Below, one piece after another: positions 44,621-55,915 of a DNA stretch of 64,000 nucleotides (position 1 is its first letter; each line of letters opens with the position of its first letter). The position numbers and the translations under genes were made by a program. The DNA is taken from positions 2,048,001 through 2,112,000 of the forward strand of contig WPIO01000028.1 of assembly GCA_009760855.2 (NCBI GenBank). Direction: 5' to 3'. The notes beneath the pieces are model-generated. The model ran no database searches. It was given only the letters and a program-made list of their open reading frames with translations, and was not told the origin of the DNA. This stretch comes from Cristatella mucedo. Lineage: Eukaryota; Bryozoa; Phylactolaemata; Cristatellidae.

Positions 44621-45679
44621 TCTATGACCTGGCTGCTTCCCTTCACCAGTCGTTCTGGGATGCGGCATTATAATGCTGTGAGCTGCTGATTTTGTCTCTG
44701 GATTGTTCCATGCATGACTAGCATAAGTTTTAAAGAAGCACCTATGATAGAGGTAGCTCGCACATAAACATTACAATTTCTCATTCGCCAGCACAGGAAT
44801 GTTAGTCTAGATGGCTTTATAATACTGGACAATCATCCGTGAGCCAAGGAATATTTTAAGATAGTACTCACTGCAGGCGAAAACTCGTTCCCTAGGTACT
44901 AGCATCTGTAGCAAGAGGCTATATGGCGTGACGTCACGCATAATTATTAGGTCCAACTTATGCTCCCTATATGTGTTTATGCTTAACGTAATGCGAGTGA
45001 ATAAGGTGATGGCCTGCCAATGCTCGGTGGCATTTACGCAGGTGTACTCATAACCCTACCAGTATAGTCATAGTCTGAGTCAGCCTTTGGCGCCGTGATT
45101 CAATGCAGTTGCACCTTCGAAGTAACAAAATGGCGCATTTTATTTCTTTATCACCTGGATAGTTAACACACTATTTCCAATCACACTAATTTTCACACAC
45201 TCGGCAGACAATCTTTCGACTGATCTGTGCAGGCTAGCAAATCGTTAGCGACTTTACCGTGCGAAAGTATGGCACACATATTCTGAAAAAGAGAGGTCAA
45301 AACGGGCTGTCAACCATCTAATGTTTGATTTACTTACGTCTCACGGTTACCAAAGCCAGTCTCAGGCTTCTAGCAGCTGACGGCTTCTTCACTTGCTTAG
45401 AGATCAAGGGAAATACAATGTTGAGAGATTAAGCGGCAGCAAAATCAGAGCGGGGCAGCTGCGAATTTTGTGACGAAGTTAACGGTAGACAGTCACTCCC
45501 AATCGCTTTGTCGAAGTCGTAGCAGCTCTGCGTCACTTCACCTAGCACTGCATGCACTATGGTCATTGGCTAGCTTGGTAGGACTCCTATAATCGATGGT
45601 ATTTTTTTTATTCACGATGGTGTAATATTAAAGTCGTAATAAATTGTGGTTTTGCTACCTCGCATTGTAACAAGGCGGT

Positions 45680-45960
45680 TCGCCTTAGCTGGCTTCGCAA
45701 AACAAAAGACGAAAATGGGAGGCAAAAGAATTTATTAGTTTCGTCTGATAAAGACATTGACAGGTGAACTCACCCAAGACTTCCTGATGTAACGGGCAAG
45801 CAGAGGTAGCTTAGTCGCTGAAAGCGATTCAGCAGTCTAATCGTCGAAAGGCTGCAGGTATTGTAGTTATTTCAGTTGCTCTAGTTGCACATCCAGTAGC
45901 AGTCGTCGCAAGGCTGGTCGTCGAGGTGCTGAATGCAGCTTTATTGAATGCCAGAGCTCG
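45680..45960 (-). other. Conserved type B C-terminal tail of U7
   Basis: The minus strand reads KAAFSTSTTSLATTATGCAT, then after single stops ATSACPLHQEVLGEFTCQCL and LLFCEAS, in register with the U5 tail. Two in-frame stops interrupt it. Homology is clear residue by residue, so it derives from a translated ancestor. Confidence 0.5.
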
Positions 45961-46138
45961 TTAACTATAGCTAGCCTACGTCAGCCGTTTTGCAGGACTG
46001 CCTCAACTTTCATTGAAGCGGTTTCTGCGGATCATTGATCAGCTTCAGTGTTTCCTTATAAAGCTTGAAAAGTTCCGCAGCCACCTCAAAAATGTCCATA
46101 CCGTTCTTCTGCTGTTTTTCAATACATTTCTGCTGTTC

Positions 46139-46708
46139 TTAAGCCAGCTTCGGAAACTCTTCAGCCAGCTTCAGCTGTCTTACAACCAGATTCAAAAGTT
46201 CTATGGCTAGTTTTTGCTCTTCTTCAGCCGGAATTACCATTTCTACATATATCTTCTGGTTTCTTGCAGCCAGTTTCAGAATGTCGTCATTTATCTTCCG
46301 CTTTCGGTTAGCCGGATTCAAAATATCTCCATCTAATTTCTGGTTTTCTTGCAACAAAACCAGGTCTTTTTGGAATAACTTCTGATTTTCTATGGCCTGC
46401 ATGAGCATTTCTTTAGCTAAACTCTGCTTTTTTGCAGCCAACTTGTGTGTAGTATTAGCCAACTTCTGCGTTCTTCCAGCAAGCTTCACTAATTCTTCAG
46501 CTAGGTTTTGCTTTTTTTTAGCGAGCACGTTTGTAGCTGAATTCCCCTTTTCTTCAGCCAACGCCAGCTTTTCCTTCGCCAGATTCAGCCTTTGTTCACT
46601 TAGCATCGTCGTTTCGTCAGCCTGCGTAGGAAATGTTACAGCTAGCTTTTGCTTTTCGTCAGCCAGTTTCAGCATTTGTTTAATGAGCTTCTGCTTGTCT
46701 TGAGCCAT
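46139..46708 (-). CDS. Type B coiled-coil protein, 189 aa
   Basis: An intact frame starts at the family start MAQDKQKLIKQMLKLADEKQ and runs through 14-residue double heptads (KLAGRTQKLANTTHKLAAKK) to a stop after QLKLAEEFPKLA. Beyond the stop the same frame continues with coiled-coil-like residues to about 46020, so the stop seems a recent truncation relative to U5. A TTTAAATAT box lies about 310 bases upstream, with the window's longest GA tract next to it. Of the type B copies this has the best combination of start, frame and promoter-like context. Function unknown; a helical rod is expected. Confidence 0.55.
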   Translation of the reverse strand: MAQDKQKLIKQMLKLADEKQKLAVTFPTQADETTMLSEQRLNLAKEKLALAEEKGNSATNVLAKKKQNLAEELVKLAGRTQKLANTTHKLAAKKQSLAKEMLMQAIENQKLFQKDLVLLQENQKLDGDILNPANRKRKINDDILKLAARNQKIYVEMVIPAEEEQKLAIELLNLVVRQLKLAEEFPKLA

Positions 46709-47017
46709 CTTCGCCTTTTCTCCTTCAGCCAGCTAAACAGCTGTAGCAGCTTTTCAAGTCCTGCAAAGAGGCCGGTGAAACGAGGTCTCTATTAGTTCAA
46801 TTAGCATTTCCTTCCTCGCGCTTTCCTTCTTCACTAGGGTAGTTCTAGGTACAATTAAACGTTGTCAAAGATTTGAACGACTGTTTTACTTCTCGCTGCA
46901 CTAGCATGGCGGCAAATCGATAAGGCTAGTATAGAATAATATGACATGCTAATGTGCTTTCGCCTGCTACGACTATACAAGCTACTGCATACTGACAAAC
47001 TAAGCCACCAGAAGTCA

Positions 47018-47026
47018 ATATTTAAA
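47018..47026 (-). promoter_or_regulatory. TATA-like TTTAAATAT box of U7
   Basis: TTTAAATATTGACTTCTGG on the minus strand, as in U5, about 50 bases downstream of the GA tract and about 310 upstream of the start at 46708. Confidence 0.4.
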
Positions 47027-47074
47027 GTATAATGCAAGTAACGGTCGACAAGGCACGAGGACAGATGGAGCGCG

Positions 47075-47097
47075 ACCGAGCGAGAGAGTGACAGAGA

Positions 47098-47189
<92 letters not shown>

Positions 47190-47258
47190 GAGACAGAGAG
47201 ACAGAGAGACAGAGACAGAGAGACAGAGAGACAGAGAGACAGAGAGACAGAGAGACAG

Positions 47259-47302
<44 letters not shown>

Positions 47303-47360
47303 CTAGAGAGATACAGCGAGAGAGATACAGCGAGAGTGAGAGAGAGACAGCGAGAGAGAA
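47075..47360. repeat. Long promoter-proximal (GA)n tract of U7
   Basis: About 285 bases of nearly pure purine on the plus strand: GAGA with regular GACAGA islands near 47180-47260 and GATAGA spots. Such mirror-like purine tracts can form triplex DNA. It is the longest such tract in the window and lies directly upstream of the U7 promoter-like box. Confidence 0.95.
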
Positions 47361-48234
47361 CACGACTACTGCACGCTTTCACTGTACGGTAACGTGCAGA
47401 GTTGGCCCCGAATGACACCACCAAAAACAGCTCTGGCTCACAGCCTTCAAGTTGTATCTTGAATCGGCAGCAAGCAAGCTTTTTCCCACCGTCGACGGTG
47501 CTTTGAAATGCCAAGCTTAGACCTCTTACCTTGTGCACTCTACAACAGCACCCTAGACTGAGTGACACCGTTGCACTACCGACTGGAAGCAACGAATAGG
47601 CTCGACGCATTCTTGCAGCGTGAGCTCAAGCAAAGTCAGCCGTTCTTGACCGCGAACGCCCAAGTTATCCGGTAGTATCAAACTGCAGCAATGCCTGACC
47701 GTTGGTTTATAGATGATTCGTCAAGTCAATATCCGGAATTTAGCGAGTTTTTTGCAGTTATTGCATTTATTAAAAATGTGCTATGCCTAGCTGTATTTAC
47801 CTCGGCGGTCCCCGGCAGCCCTAATAATTTTTCTACAAGTTGCCCTTTCAAATCTTCTGAGCATTTCTAAAAATCGCTTTGCTCCATAAAACATATGATA
47901 AATTGTTGTAGAGCTGTTGCGGCCAAGTTTCATGTTTTTCTATCAATCGCTTAGCCTATAGTAAAACGGTGGAAACGTCCAGCAGGTATAAATTTTTGTC
48001 AACCGAAAGGCTGTGGCACAGACCCTTTGACTTAATTGCGTGAGGATCACGTGATTTCAGCACTCCTTAAGCTGTGTAATTCTTCTTAGTGGAAATAGGA
48101 TGGCTTGGTAGTAAAATCAAAGTAGTAATCCGGAAAGAGGTCTTTTTGTAATTACGGAAAACTCACACAACGGGGCTACGCTTCGACTTACAAAGTGATG
48201 TGGAGTACGTGCAAGAGAAAAAAATAGAGCTATT

Positions 48235-48345
48235 ACTCAGATTGAGTCGCGCTTCCCTTTGCAGCAAATTTAAGTCGCCAAGAAAGTGATTGAGTTTTCT
48301 AAGGCCGCTTTATTGAGTGCATTATTATTATTATTATTTTTATTA
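48235..48345 (+). mobile_element. LINE-A 3' tail insertion in U7
   Basis: The same short LINE-A tail at the same unit position as in U5 (33050-33172), with GATGTGGAGTAC before and GATGTGGATTAC after. The shared site means it was inserted before U5 and U7 separated. Confidence 0.8.
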
Positions 48346-48359
48346 AAGAGATGTGGATT

Positions 48360-48545
48360 ACTTAGAAGATAGAGAAAGAGAAGGAGAGAAAGCCGGATAC
48401 AGAAATAAAGAGCAAGAGAGACGGACAACGATAGAGAGAGAGAAAGTGAGTGAGAGAGAAAAAGGGTGTGTGAGAGAGAGAAAAAAAGAGAGAAAGAGAG
48501 AGTGAGAAAGAGAGAGAGGGAGATAGCTTGTGTGTTCCTGAGAGA
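48360..48545. repeat. Distal (GA)n purine tract of U7
   Basis: GA-rich, followed by AGAGTCGCAGGTCAAGCAAT as in U5, U6 and U9. Confidence 0.85.
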
Positions 48546-48820
48546 GTCGCAGGTCAAGCAATGTTTAGGGTCGCGGACTTTCTTCTCCACCTTAGCACTC
48601 CGTTTTCTATATATCATAAATCAAACTTTCGTTGTACTATTAAAAAGAATCAGTGCCAGTTAAATGTTGGAGCTTTGGAAAATTCCTAACTTCCTGACAC
48701 AATCGGAAAAGTGGGCCGCCACAGCTTCTCCGTGACATATAGATGGATGTGGTATCCAATGCTGCTTGCCCAAGGACATAAAACCGTATTTGTTTCTGAT
48801 ATAACTAGCAGAGCGACGAC

Positions 48821-49490
48821 GAGGTCAAGAGACATTTCGCAAACTCTTTAGAAGGAAGCACACTTGCCCGACTACTGTGACTGCAGCATGCAGTCCGCAC
48901 ACGGCTAGGCATTCCGGACATCAAGCTGACTTGAATTCGCTGACCTATCTATCGCAGCCCACCCTGAATTGTGGGCTGAGCTTGTTTCAGGCAATGCCTC
49001 AGCGTTAAGCCACAGAAAATGCCAGTAGAGACGGGCTCCCGACACAACCGAGTTGCACGGGAGCGAAGCCTCGGTTTTGACTGCCGGTGGCCTCGCGGCT
49101 GTATCAGCAACCTGGAGGTTTACCATCAGAAGATTTAATGGTTCGGAAACTAGCAGGTAAGTTTAACTCCTAATTCCTAAATTTTTGGAATAAAATATCC
49201 ATGAAAACTCGAGAAAAATGGTCCCTGTAATCTCGTGAGATTTTAGAGTCAACTTTTGCAAAACTCCAAGCACACTCAAGGGCTATAATCGCAATATTAT
49301 TAGGACATTTCTGTCGCACCCTCACAGAAATAAATCTATCTCTAGGCATTTTATATGTGTTTCGAAGACGCACTTTCATCTATAAGCAATGGTTTATACT
49401 ATAATGATCTACTTTCCGTCTTAGAGCAGCATTTTATCATGTCTGGTGTGACGCACCTTTGTTCGTAAGTAATCAGTATAATTTTAACGC
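48821..49490. other. Island of unassigned sequence between U7 and U8
   Basis: The first 70 bases resemble a decayed unit 3' end (GAGGTCAAGAGACATTT, CACACTTGCCCGACTACTG). The rest (48900-49380) has no match elsewhere in the window. A strong plus-strand donor-like AGCAGGTAAGT lies at about 49152. The 73-codon minus frame at 48905-49126 is not recognisable. I cannot support a gene. Confidence 0.4.
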
Positions 49491-50309
49491 TTGATTAGAG
49501 TTAGTTTCAACTGAAGCACGCACGATAAAATTTTCTTGAAGGAGAGCCTAAAAATGTGCGTCAGCTGGCGTTGGAAGAATAGTCTCGATTGCTTTTTTGT
49601 GCATAAGAATCAACCGTGAGCCAAAACATTTACTGAGATTGTACTTCTTCGAGGCGAAACTTTCTTCGGTAGGTACAGTTATCTATAGCACGCGACTTTA
49701 TGGCTTGCAATAATACGTAATTACAAAATGCATATTCTTTAAGTTGTTAACTATATAACATGCCAAAACAAGACATAATATGGAGAAGATTAAGATGACG
49801 GCCTTCCAAGGTGTAGTTGCATATCTGCCGGTGCACCAATACCGTGCCGGTGCAATCCCAGTCTGACTTAGCCTTAGGCATTGCGGTTAACAGGAATCGC
49901 ATCTATTGCATTACATCTCAAAAGAAAGCATAAAAAAATACACGCGGTACAAATATCACCCTTTTTATAATCCTTGTAACGAATGCAAAATCAGCATGCA
50001 AAATTGTGGCTTATCTGCTCTAGCTAGCCCAACGCTAGTGACTTCCTCTCAGTCCTGAGGCATAGGATAGGCATTGACAAGCTTACAGGCCGAAACGTGC
50101 AAACCTGTCGGCAGCCATTGATTGTTTCACTTAAATACAGCTCGCGGTTACCGTGGCGTGTCACCGAATTTTTGCAGGTCACTTCTTGTTCCAGTTTTTC
50201 AGCTGCTGTCGTTGCACAGACAGCAGCAGCTGTCGCAGGTCAGGCTGATGAGGTAGTGAAGGCAGCTTTATTGAATGCCATACGGCATTAGCTGTTCTTT
50301 AGCCGATGT

Positions 50310-50761
50310 CCACCATTTTTTCAGGGTGACCTCTACTTTGACAAAGGCAGCTCCTGACGTTCGTTGGCCGGCATCAGTATTTCTTTGGAAAGCTTGTGCA
50401 GTTCCTCAGTCAACTTCGAAATTTCTTTATCTATCTTCTGTTGTTCTTAAACACGCGTCTGCTTTAATGCAGCCAGCTTCAGAAAGTCTTCAGTCATGTT
50501 TAACTTTCTTGTAGGTAGCTTTGGTATTTCTTCGGGTTTTTTTTGTTTTTCTTAGGCAAGCTTTAGCATTTCTTTATTTACCTATCTTAGCCATCTCCTG
50601 CTTTCTATTTGCCAGCTTAGGCATTTCTGCAGTTAGTTTCTGCTCTTCTTCAGCTGGAACTATAATTTCTGTGTTTAGCTTTTGATTTCGTCAGCCAAAT
50701 TCATCATATCCTTAATCAGATTTTCGTTTCTATCTGAAAGTCTCTGCTCGTCTTGAGCCAT
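50310..50761 (-). pseudogene. Type B coiled-coil pseudogene of U8
   Basis: The family start is kept at 50761 (MAQDEQRLSDRNENLIKDMM) but the frame stops after 28 codons. Further heptad-like pieces (such as TEIIVPAEEEQKL near 50650) continue in shifting frames to about 50310. Multiple indels and stops make a single product impossible. Confidence 0.6.
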
Positions 50762-51112
50762 CTTCAACCTTTTCGACCTGCAGCCAGCCAAACAGTTGTA
50801 GCAGGTTATGAAGTCCTGCAAAGAGGCAGGTGAGAGGAGGCCTCTGTTAGTTCATTTAGCATTAGCCTCCTTGCGCTTTCTTACTTCAGAAAGTTAATTC
50901 CATGTACGTTTTACCATTGTCGAGCATTTTAGAAACTGTTTCACTACCTGATGCAATAGCATAGTGGCAAATCTATGGGACTTGGTTTGAAGAACATGAT
51001 CTGCTCACGTCCTCGTGCCTGCTATGACTAAAATAGCCACAGCATGCTGACTAACGGAGCCACCTGAAGTCAATATTTAAATTGTAGTGCAAGTTTTGAC
51101 CGAAGATGCACG

Positions 51113-51123
51113 TGGAGAGAGAG

Positions 51124-51185
<62 letters not shown>
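51113..51185. repeat. GA tract of U8 joining promoter and distal blocks
   Basis: A short TATATA, then pure GAGA to 51185, then ACTCACAGGTCC. In other units the proximal and distal purine tracts are about 1 kb apart. Here they are fused, which fits a deletion by recombination between two GA tracts. Confidence 0.8.
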
Positions 51186-51188
<3 letters not shown>

Positions 51189-52847
51189 CACAGGTCCAGT
51201 AATTTTAAGGTTACAGACAACCCGTTCAAAATTACTCCCATTTTTGTCTTTATCATGAATCAAACTGCTGGAGTTTCATTTAAAAGAATCAGTAGTCCTT
51301 AAATATTTCGGGCTTTCAAAAATTCCTACCTGCCTGACGCAAATAAAAATACGGGCCCCGTGACTTTTCCATCCCATTTAGATGGAGGACTCCAATGCAG
51401 CTTGCCGAAGAACAATAAGACCTTACTTTTTTCGGATTTCACTTGTTCGAAGATCAAACGCAATATGTTTAAAACTGAGCTTTCATTTCTTCGTGCCCCA
51501 CGACCATTTTTTAAGTCCAGTGGTTTTTCTAAAAATTATCTTAACACAGTATGCCATATTGAGCCTTGGAATTGAGAGTGATTCACCTCGAGTTGTTTGC
51601 CATTTCAACAATCAAACATTTCACCTCGACGTTCCAAGCAAAAGTGCTCCCGTTTCAGCAACAAATCGGCGATTTCAAAGCGCTTAGAATTCGTATTCCA
51701 ACGCAACTGGTCGTGAAAACGTAGTCTGGCGTACGAATACCTACTTTAGAGGTTACTGCCACCCACTAGAACGAAGCAGGTTTAAATGACTGCCTGCTAA
51801 GGGGCGGCAGAATGGCAGCAGGTGCACTCATACCCCTGCCGGTATAGTCCCTGTCTAACTTTGTCTTCGGCATTGTGGTTTACTGCAGTTACATCTATGT
51901 AATTTCATTACATAAAAAATCATAATAGAAATTAACCAAAAAAATGTTATGGAACGCATAGTAAGGTCGTACTCCGTGGAGGTGAAAATTCGTTCGCTGT
52001 GTACTCGCTTATATAGCAAGAGGCTTTAAGGCATGCAGTAATTGATAATTATTAGGTGAAAGCTCTTTAAGTCTTCCATACATGTCTTTGTCTAACTTAA
52101 CGTAATACTTAGGAGATTAAGATGATGGCCTGCCATGGCTCGGACGCATAGCTGCAGGTGCACTCATAACCCTGCGGTAGTAGTCACAGTCTGACTCATT
52201 AATTGGCACCATAACTTACTGCAGTCACATCTTTAGCGAGACATAAAGGTGCATTTCATTACTTCAATATTGCGAAATTGATGGGCTAATAAGGAACTCA
52301 TCCATTTATGCACACTCGGTTGGCAATCTTACGAATGATTTGTGCAGGCTAGCAATTAGTTAGTGACTATTTCCGTGCGAAAGTACGGCCAACATATTCC
52401 GAAAATAGAGGTCAAAGCGAGCTATCAAGTATTGATTGTATTGTTCACTTAAGTGTCACGGTTACCATAGCCAATCGCATACTTATTGCAGCTCACGACC
52501 TATTCACTTCTTTAGAGATCTCGAGAAATACGATGCTTAGTGATTAAGCGGCAGCGAAGGTAAAGCAGGGCAGCTGGGAGCTTAGCAACGAAAGGTGCCG
52601 GCGGATACGCACTCCCGGTTGCTTTCTCAAAGTCAACTCAGCTCCGTGTCACTTCTCCCAGCACTGAATGGACTGCGTGCACTATTGTCATTGGAGAACT
52701 CTGCGGGGCTCCTACAACCGACGGTTGTTTTGCAAAAAGTCCACCATTTTTCTGCTCAGCAAAAGCCCTGCACGTCCAGTAGGCGTAATTTTGAAGTCAG
52801 GGTAAATTCTGGTTTCGCTGCCTCGCATTCTAATTTGGTAGTACGCT

Positions 52848-53084
52848 TTAGCTGGCTTCAAAAAAAAGACGGAAACGAGCAGCAAAAAATTCTAGTAGTT
52901 TCAGCGGAAAGTAACCATGACGGGGGAACTCGCCAGCGACTTCCTGATGAAAGCGACTTCCTGAGGTAAGCGGCACGCAGAAGTTGCTTCGTCGCCGAAA
53001 GAGATAACACAGTCTACCCGTAGGAAGAATGCAGCCGTTCCAGTTTTCAGCTGCTGTCGTCGCACATCCAGAAGCAGCCATCAC
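52848..53084 (-). other. Conserved type B C-terminal tail of U9
   Basis: A 78-codon open frame: MMAASGCATTAAENWNGCI, then RRRSNFCVPLTSGSRFHQEV, then AGEFPRHGYFPLKLLEFF, ending RLFFEAS. It aligns along its length with the U5 tail (30652-30876) and the U7 tail. It is the longest undisturbed version of this segment together with U5. The conserved core is HQEV-GEF-G-YP-KL. Confidence 0.5.
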
Positions 53085-53346
53085 AGGGCTGGCTGACGAG
53101 GTGCTGCAGGCAGATTCATTGAGCGCCAGAGCTGATAAGCTGTTCTTTAATCAACGTCAGCCATTTTGCTGGCTGGCTTCTGCTTTCATTAAAACAGTTG
53201 CTGGCGTTCCCCAGCTAGCGTCAGCATTTCTTTTGGAAGCTAATGCCGCACTTCAGCCACAATCAGCATGTATTCACCTATCTTCTGCAGTTTTTAAACA
53301 CACTTCCTCTTTCTTTCAGCCAGCTTCAGCATTTCTTCAGCACTGT

Positions 53347-53800
53347 TCAGCTCTTTCTCAGCCAGCATAGAATTTCTGTATTTACCTTCCAATTTTCTAA
53401 AGCCAGAGTCAGAAAATCTTCGGTCAGCCTCTGCTTTCTGTCAGCCTTCATCAGCATATCTTCATCTCGTTTCTGCTTTTCGGAAGCCATCATTCCTTTT
53501 TCTTTGACGAGCTTCTGACTTTGTGTGGTTAGCGTCAGCCTTTTTTCAGGTGAATCCTGATTTTCTTCAGCCAACATTTGCCTTTTCTTAGCATGCTTCT
53601 TCTTTCCATCAGCCAGCTGTAGCATTTCTGCTGCTAGTGTCCGCTCTTCTTTAACCAGAACTAGCATTTCTTTATCAAGTTTCTGTAACCAGCGTCAGCA
53701 TATCTGTATCTGAATTCTGATTTTCTTTATCCAACTTCATCATATCTTCAATCGCTTCTCGTTTTCATCTGCAAGTTTCTGCTTGTCTTGATCCGTCTCC
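53347..53800 (-). pseudogene. Type B coiled-coil copy of U9, start codon lost
   Basis: At the family start position the codon is ACG, followed by DQDKQKLADENE, then a frameshift. A 106-codon open piece (53347-53667) continues MLVLVKEERTLAAEMLQLAD, with KMLQLADGKKK-type heptads, and ends at a stop near 53347. Loss of the ATG, the frameshift and the decayed promoter box all agree on inactivity. Confidence 0.6.
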
Positions 53801-54171
53801 TGCCGTTTCGTCTTTCAGCCAGCCAAACAGCTGTAGCAGCTTTTCAAGTCCTGCAAAGAGGTAGATTAAATGAGGCCGCTATTAGTTCAATTTTATTTAT
53901 TTATTTATTTATTTTGCTTTATCTCGCTCTCCTACTTCACAGAGATAGTTCTTTGTATGGTTTGACATTTTCAAGCATTGTATGACTGTTTTACTACATA
54001 CCAAACTAGCATGACGGCAAATAGATAGGGCTAGTTTGGAAGAATATGACATTCCTATGTGCTTGCGCCTGCTATGCCTATACCGGCCACAGTATTCCGA
54101 CCTGTTGCGCCACCGGAATTCAAAATTTAAAGTGTAGTGCAAGTGAGGGTGGAACACACACGTGTTGCGAT

Positions 54172-54214
54172 AGAGGGAGAGCGAGAGCGAGAGAGCGAGA
54201 GAGAGAAAGAGAGC
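54172..54214. repeat. Promoter-proximal (GA)n tract of U9
   Basis: Short GAGCGA/GAGAGA tract in the usual place next to the decayed box AAATTTAAA (54123-54131). Confidence 0.75.
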
Positions 54215-55082
54215 CCGACGACGGCACGCTTTCACGGTGCGGTAGCATGCGGGGTAGGTCCCGAAAGATAACGAAAACGGCCCTGGCTAACTGTCCTCAT
54301 GCTGCATCTCAAATCAGTTCTAAGAAATCTCTTTTTCACCGACGAAGCTGCGTGAATTTTTCAAATGCAGGCCTGTTACTTGGTGAACTCTGCGGCAGCA
54401 CCATAGACTGAGTAACAGTGTTGCACTACCAACTCGAAGCAGAAAATACGCTGTGTGTCCTTGCAGTGTCAGCTCATGCAAAGTGAGCAGTCCTTGACCG
54501 TGAACGCCAAAGTCATCCGGTAGTAGCAAACTGTAGCAATGTCTAGCCGTTGGTTTCTCGACGATTCGTCAATTCAACAATCGGAATCGTGTTTTTACAT
54601 CCAGCTGTTTTGTTTATTTTCCAGGAATGGCTTCATATTATGGCTTGTGACGCTTCTATAGTTTTTTAATTTATTTAAAATGTGCTATACCTAGCCGTAC
54701 TTTCTAGGTGGTCTCCATTAGCCCTTATCTTGTTTCGATAAATTGTTCTTTCAAATCTTCTGAGCACTTTCAAAAACACTTTGCTTTATAAAATCTACTA
54801 TGGAGCCCTAGTGGCCACAGTTTAATATTCGTCTTATTAATTGATTAGCCGACAATAGCACGGTTAAAACGTCCAGCAGATACCACTGTATGTCTTCCTA
54901 AACGCGGTGACACGGACTCTTATACTCATAGGCATACGACCCAATGATGTCAGCACACCTAAAGCTATACAATTTTTTTTAATGGAACTTAATGGCTTGG
55001 TAGTCAGAATAAACTTTCAATCTAGAAAGAGGTTGTTTAGGGATTACGGGAAATCCATATGCCGTGGAGATGCTTCGATATA

Positions 55083-55692
55083 CGCAGCTAGGCTTGTCAG
55101 TCGTGAGTGCCACAGTTGTCACGTTACTCCACTTTTCGCCGACCAGCACTGGCTACCAGTCAACTGGTTGATTTCAACGTTTTGTCGTTCACTGTTAGGT
55201 CGCTTTATTCTTGGCTCCAGCTTATCTCTCAGATCCACTCTTCCACCAGGCCAAGCATCGTACCACCGGCTTTTCGGAATCCTACAGTTTACCAATACCT
55301 CGTACAAACCTCAAATTCTTTGGAGACCGTACATTTAGTTCGTATGCTCCCAAAGCCTGGTACTCACTCCCGGCTTGCATCACAACATCCCCTGACTTGA
55401 CCACATTAAAAAAGAACTTACAAACACATCTATTTAGGACAGCATTTAGTGGGTCTCTGTCCTTCATGTGCTTATGCTTGCTGACACTGCGCAAGCTGCC
55501 CCTAACCATATTTGCATACTGGTCCTGTGCTTGTCAACCCTAACCATGTTATTTTTGTTGTCTATCAAGCATTATATTACTCACCATTGAGTCGCGTTTC
55601 CCTTTGCAACAAATGTAAAGCACCTAGAACGAGATTGAGTTCTCTGAGGGTGCTTTATCCAGTCCATTATTATTGATATTATTATTATTAAT
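55083..55692 (+). mobile_element. LINE-A copy inserted in U9
   Basis: Starts inside the C-terminal domain (AARLVSRECHSCHVTPLFAD) and carries the rest of it in two frames to about 55460, then the hairpin and an ATT tail (55600-55692). It lies at nearly the same unit position as the short tails in U5 and U7 but is about 500 bases longer. Either it is the same old insertion with less deletion, or an independent one. Confidence 0.8.
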
Positions 55693-55699
55693 GAGATAT

Positions 55700-55915
55700 T
55701 GAGTACGTGCACGAGAGAGAAAGAGAATGAGAGATTGCGGGATACAGAGAGCAAGAGCGAGAGAGATGGACAAAGATGGAGAGAGAAGGATTAAGTGAAA
55801 GAGAAAGAGAGTGTGATAGAAAGAGAGTGAGAGAAAGAGAGAGAGAGAGAAATAGAGAGAGAGAGACGAAGAGAGAAAGAGGGAGACAGAGAAAGAGAGA
55901 AAGAGAGTGGTGGTG
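55700..55915. repeat. Distal (GA)n purine tract of U9
   Basis: GA-rich, directly after the LINE-A tail, ending before TTGAGAGAGTCGCACATTGC. The Leu/Ser frames here are artefacts. Confidence 0.85.

Larger units (their letters stand above)
44621..48820 (-). repeat. Unit U7 of the coiled-coil gene array (type B)
   Basis: U7 is collinear with U5: left flank (44640-45680), tail (45680-45960), coiled coil (46010-46708), promoter box (47018-47026), a very long GA tract (47075-47360), the CCCTAGACTGAGTGACACCG block near 47552, a LINE-A tail insertion at the same site (48235-48345), and a purine tract (48360-48545). The stretches 44640-45680 and 47370-48235 hold no separate gene. Confidence 0.75.
49491..51740 (-). 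repeat. Unit U8 of the coiled-coil gene array (type B, short)
   Basis: The left flank (49500-50150) is closest to the flank of U10 (56690-57300). A tail remnant (KAAFTTSSA, CATTAAEK) lies at 50190-50270, a broken coiled coil at 50310-50761, the TTTAAATAT box at 51072-51080 and a GA tract at 51113-51185. The tract runs straight into the distal block (ACTCACAGGTCCAGTAATTT), so the middle section with the CTAGACTGAGTGAC block is deleted here. Confidence 0.65.

Noticed and set aside
46855-47610. A 251-codon Leu/Ser-rich minus frame and similar ones at 33119-33454, 33755-34133, 48270-48617 and 55624-56162
   Set aside because: They are translations of (GA)n tracts, which read as Leu-Ser repeats in any species. 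No conserved ends.
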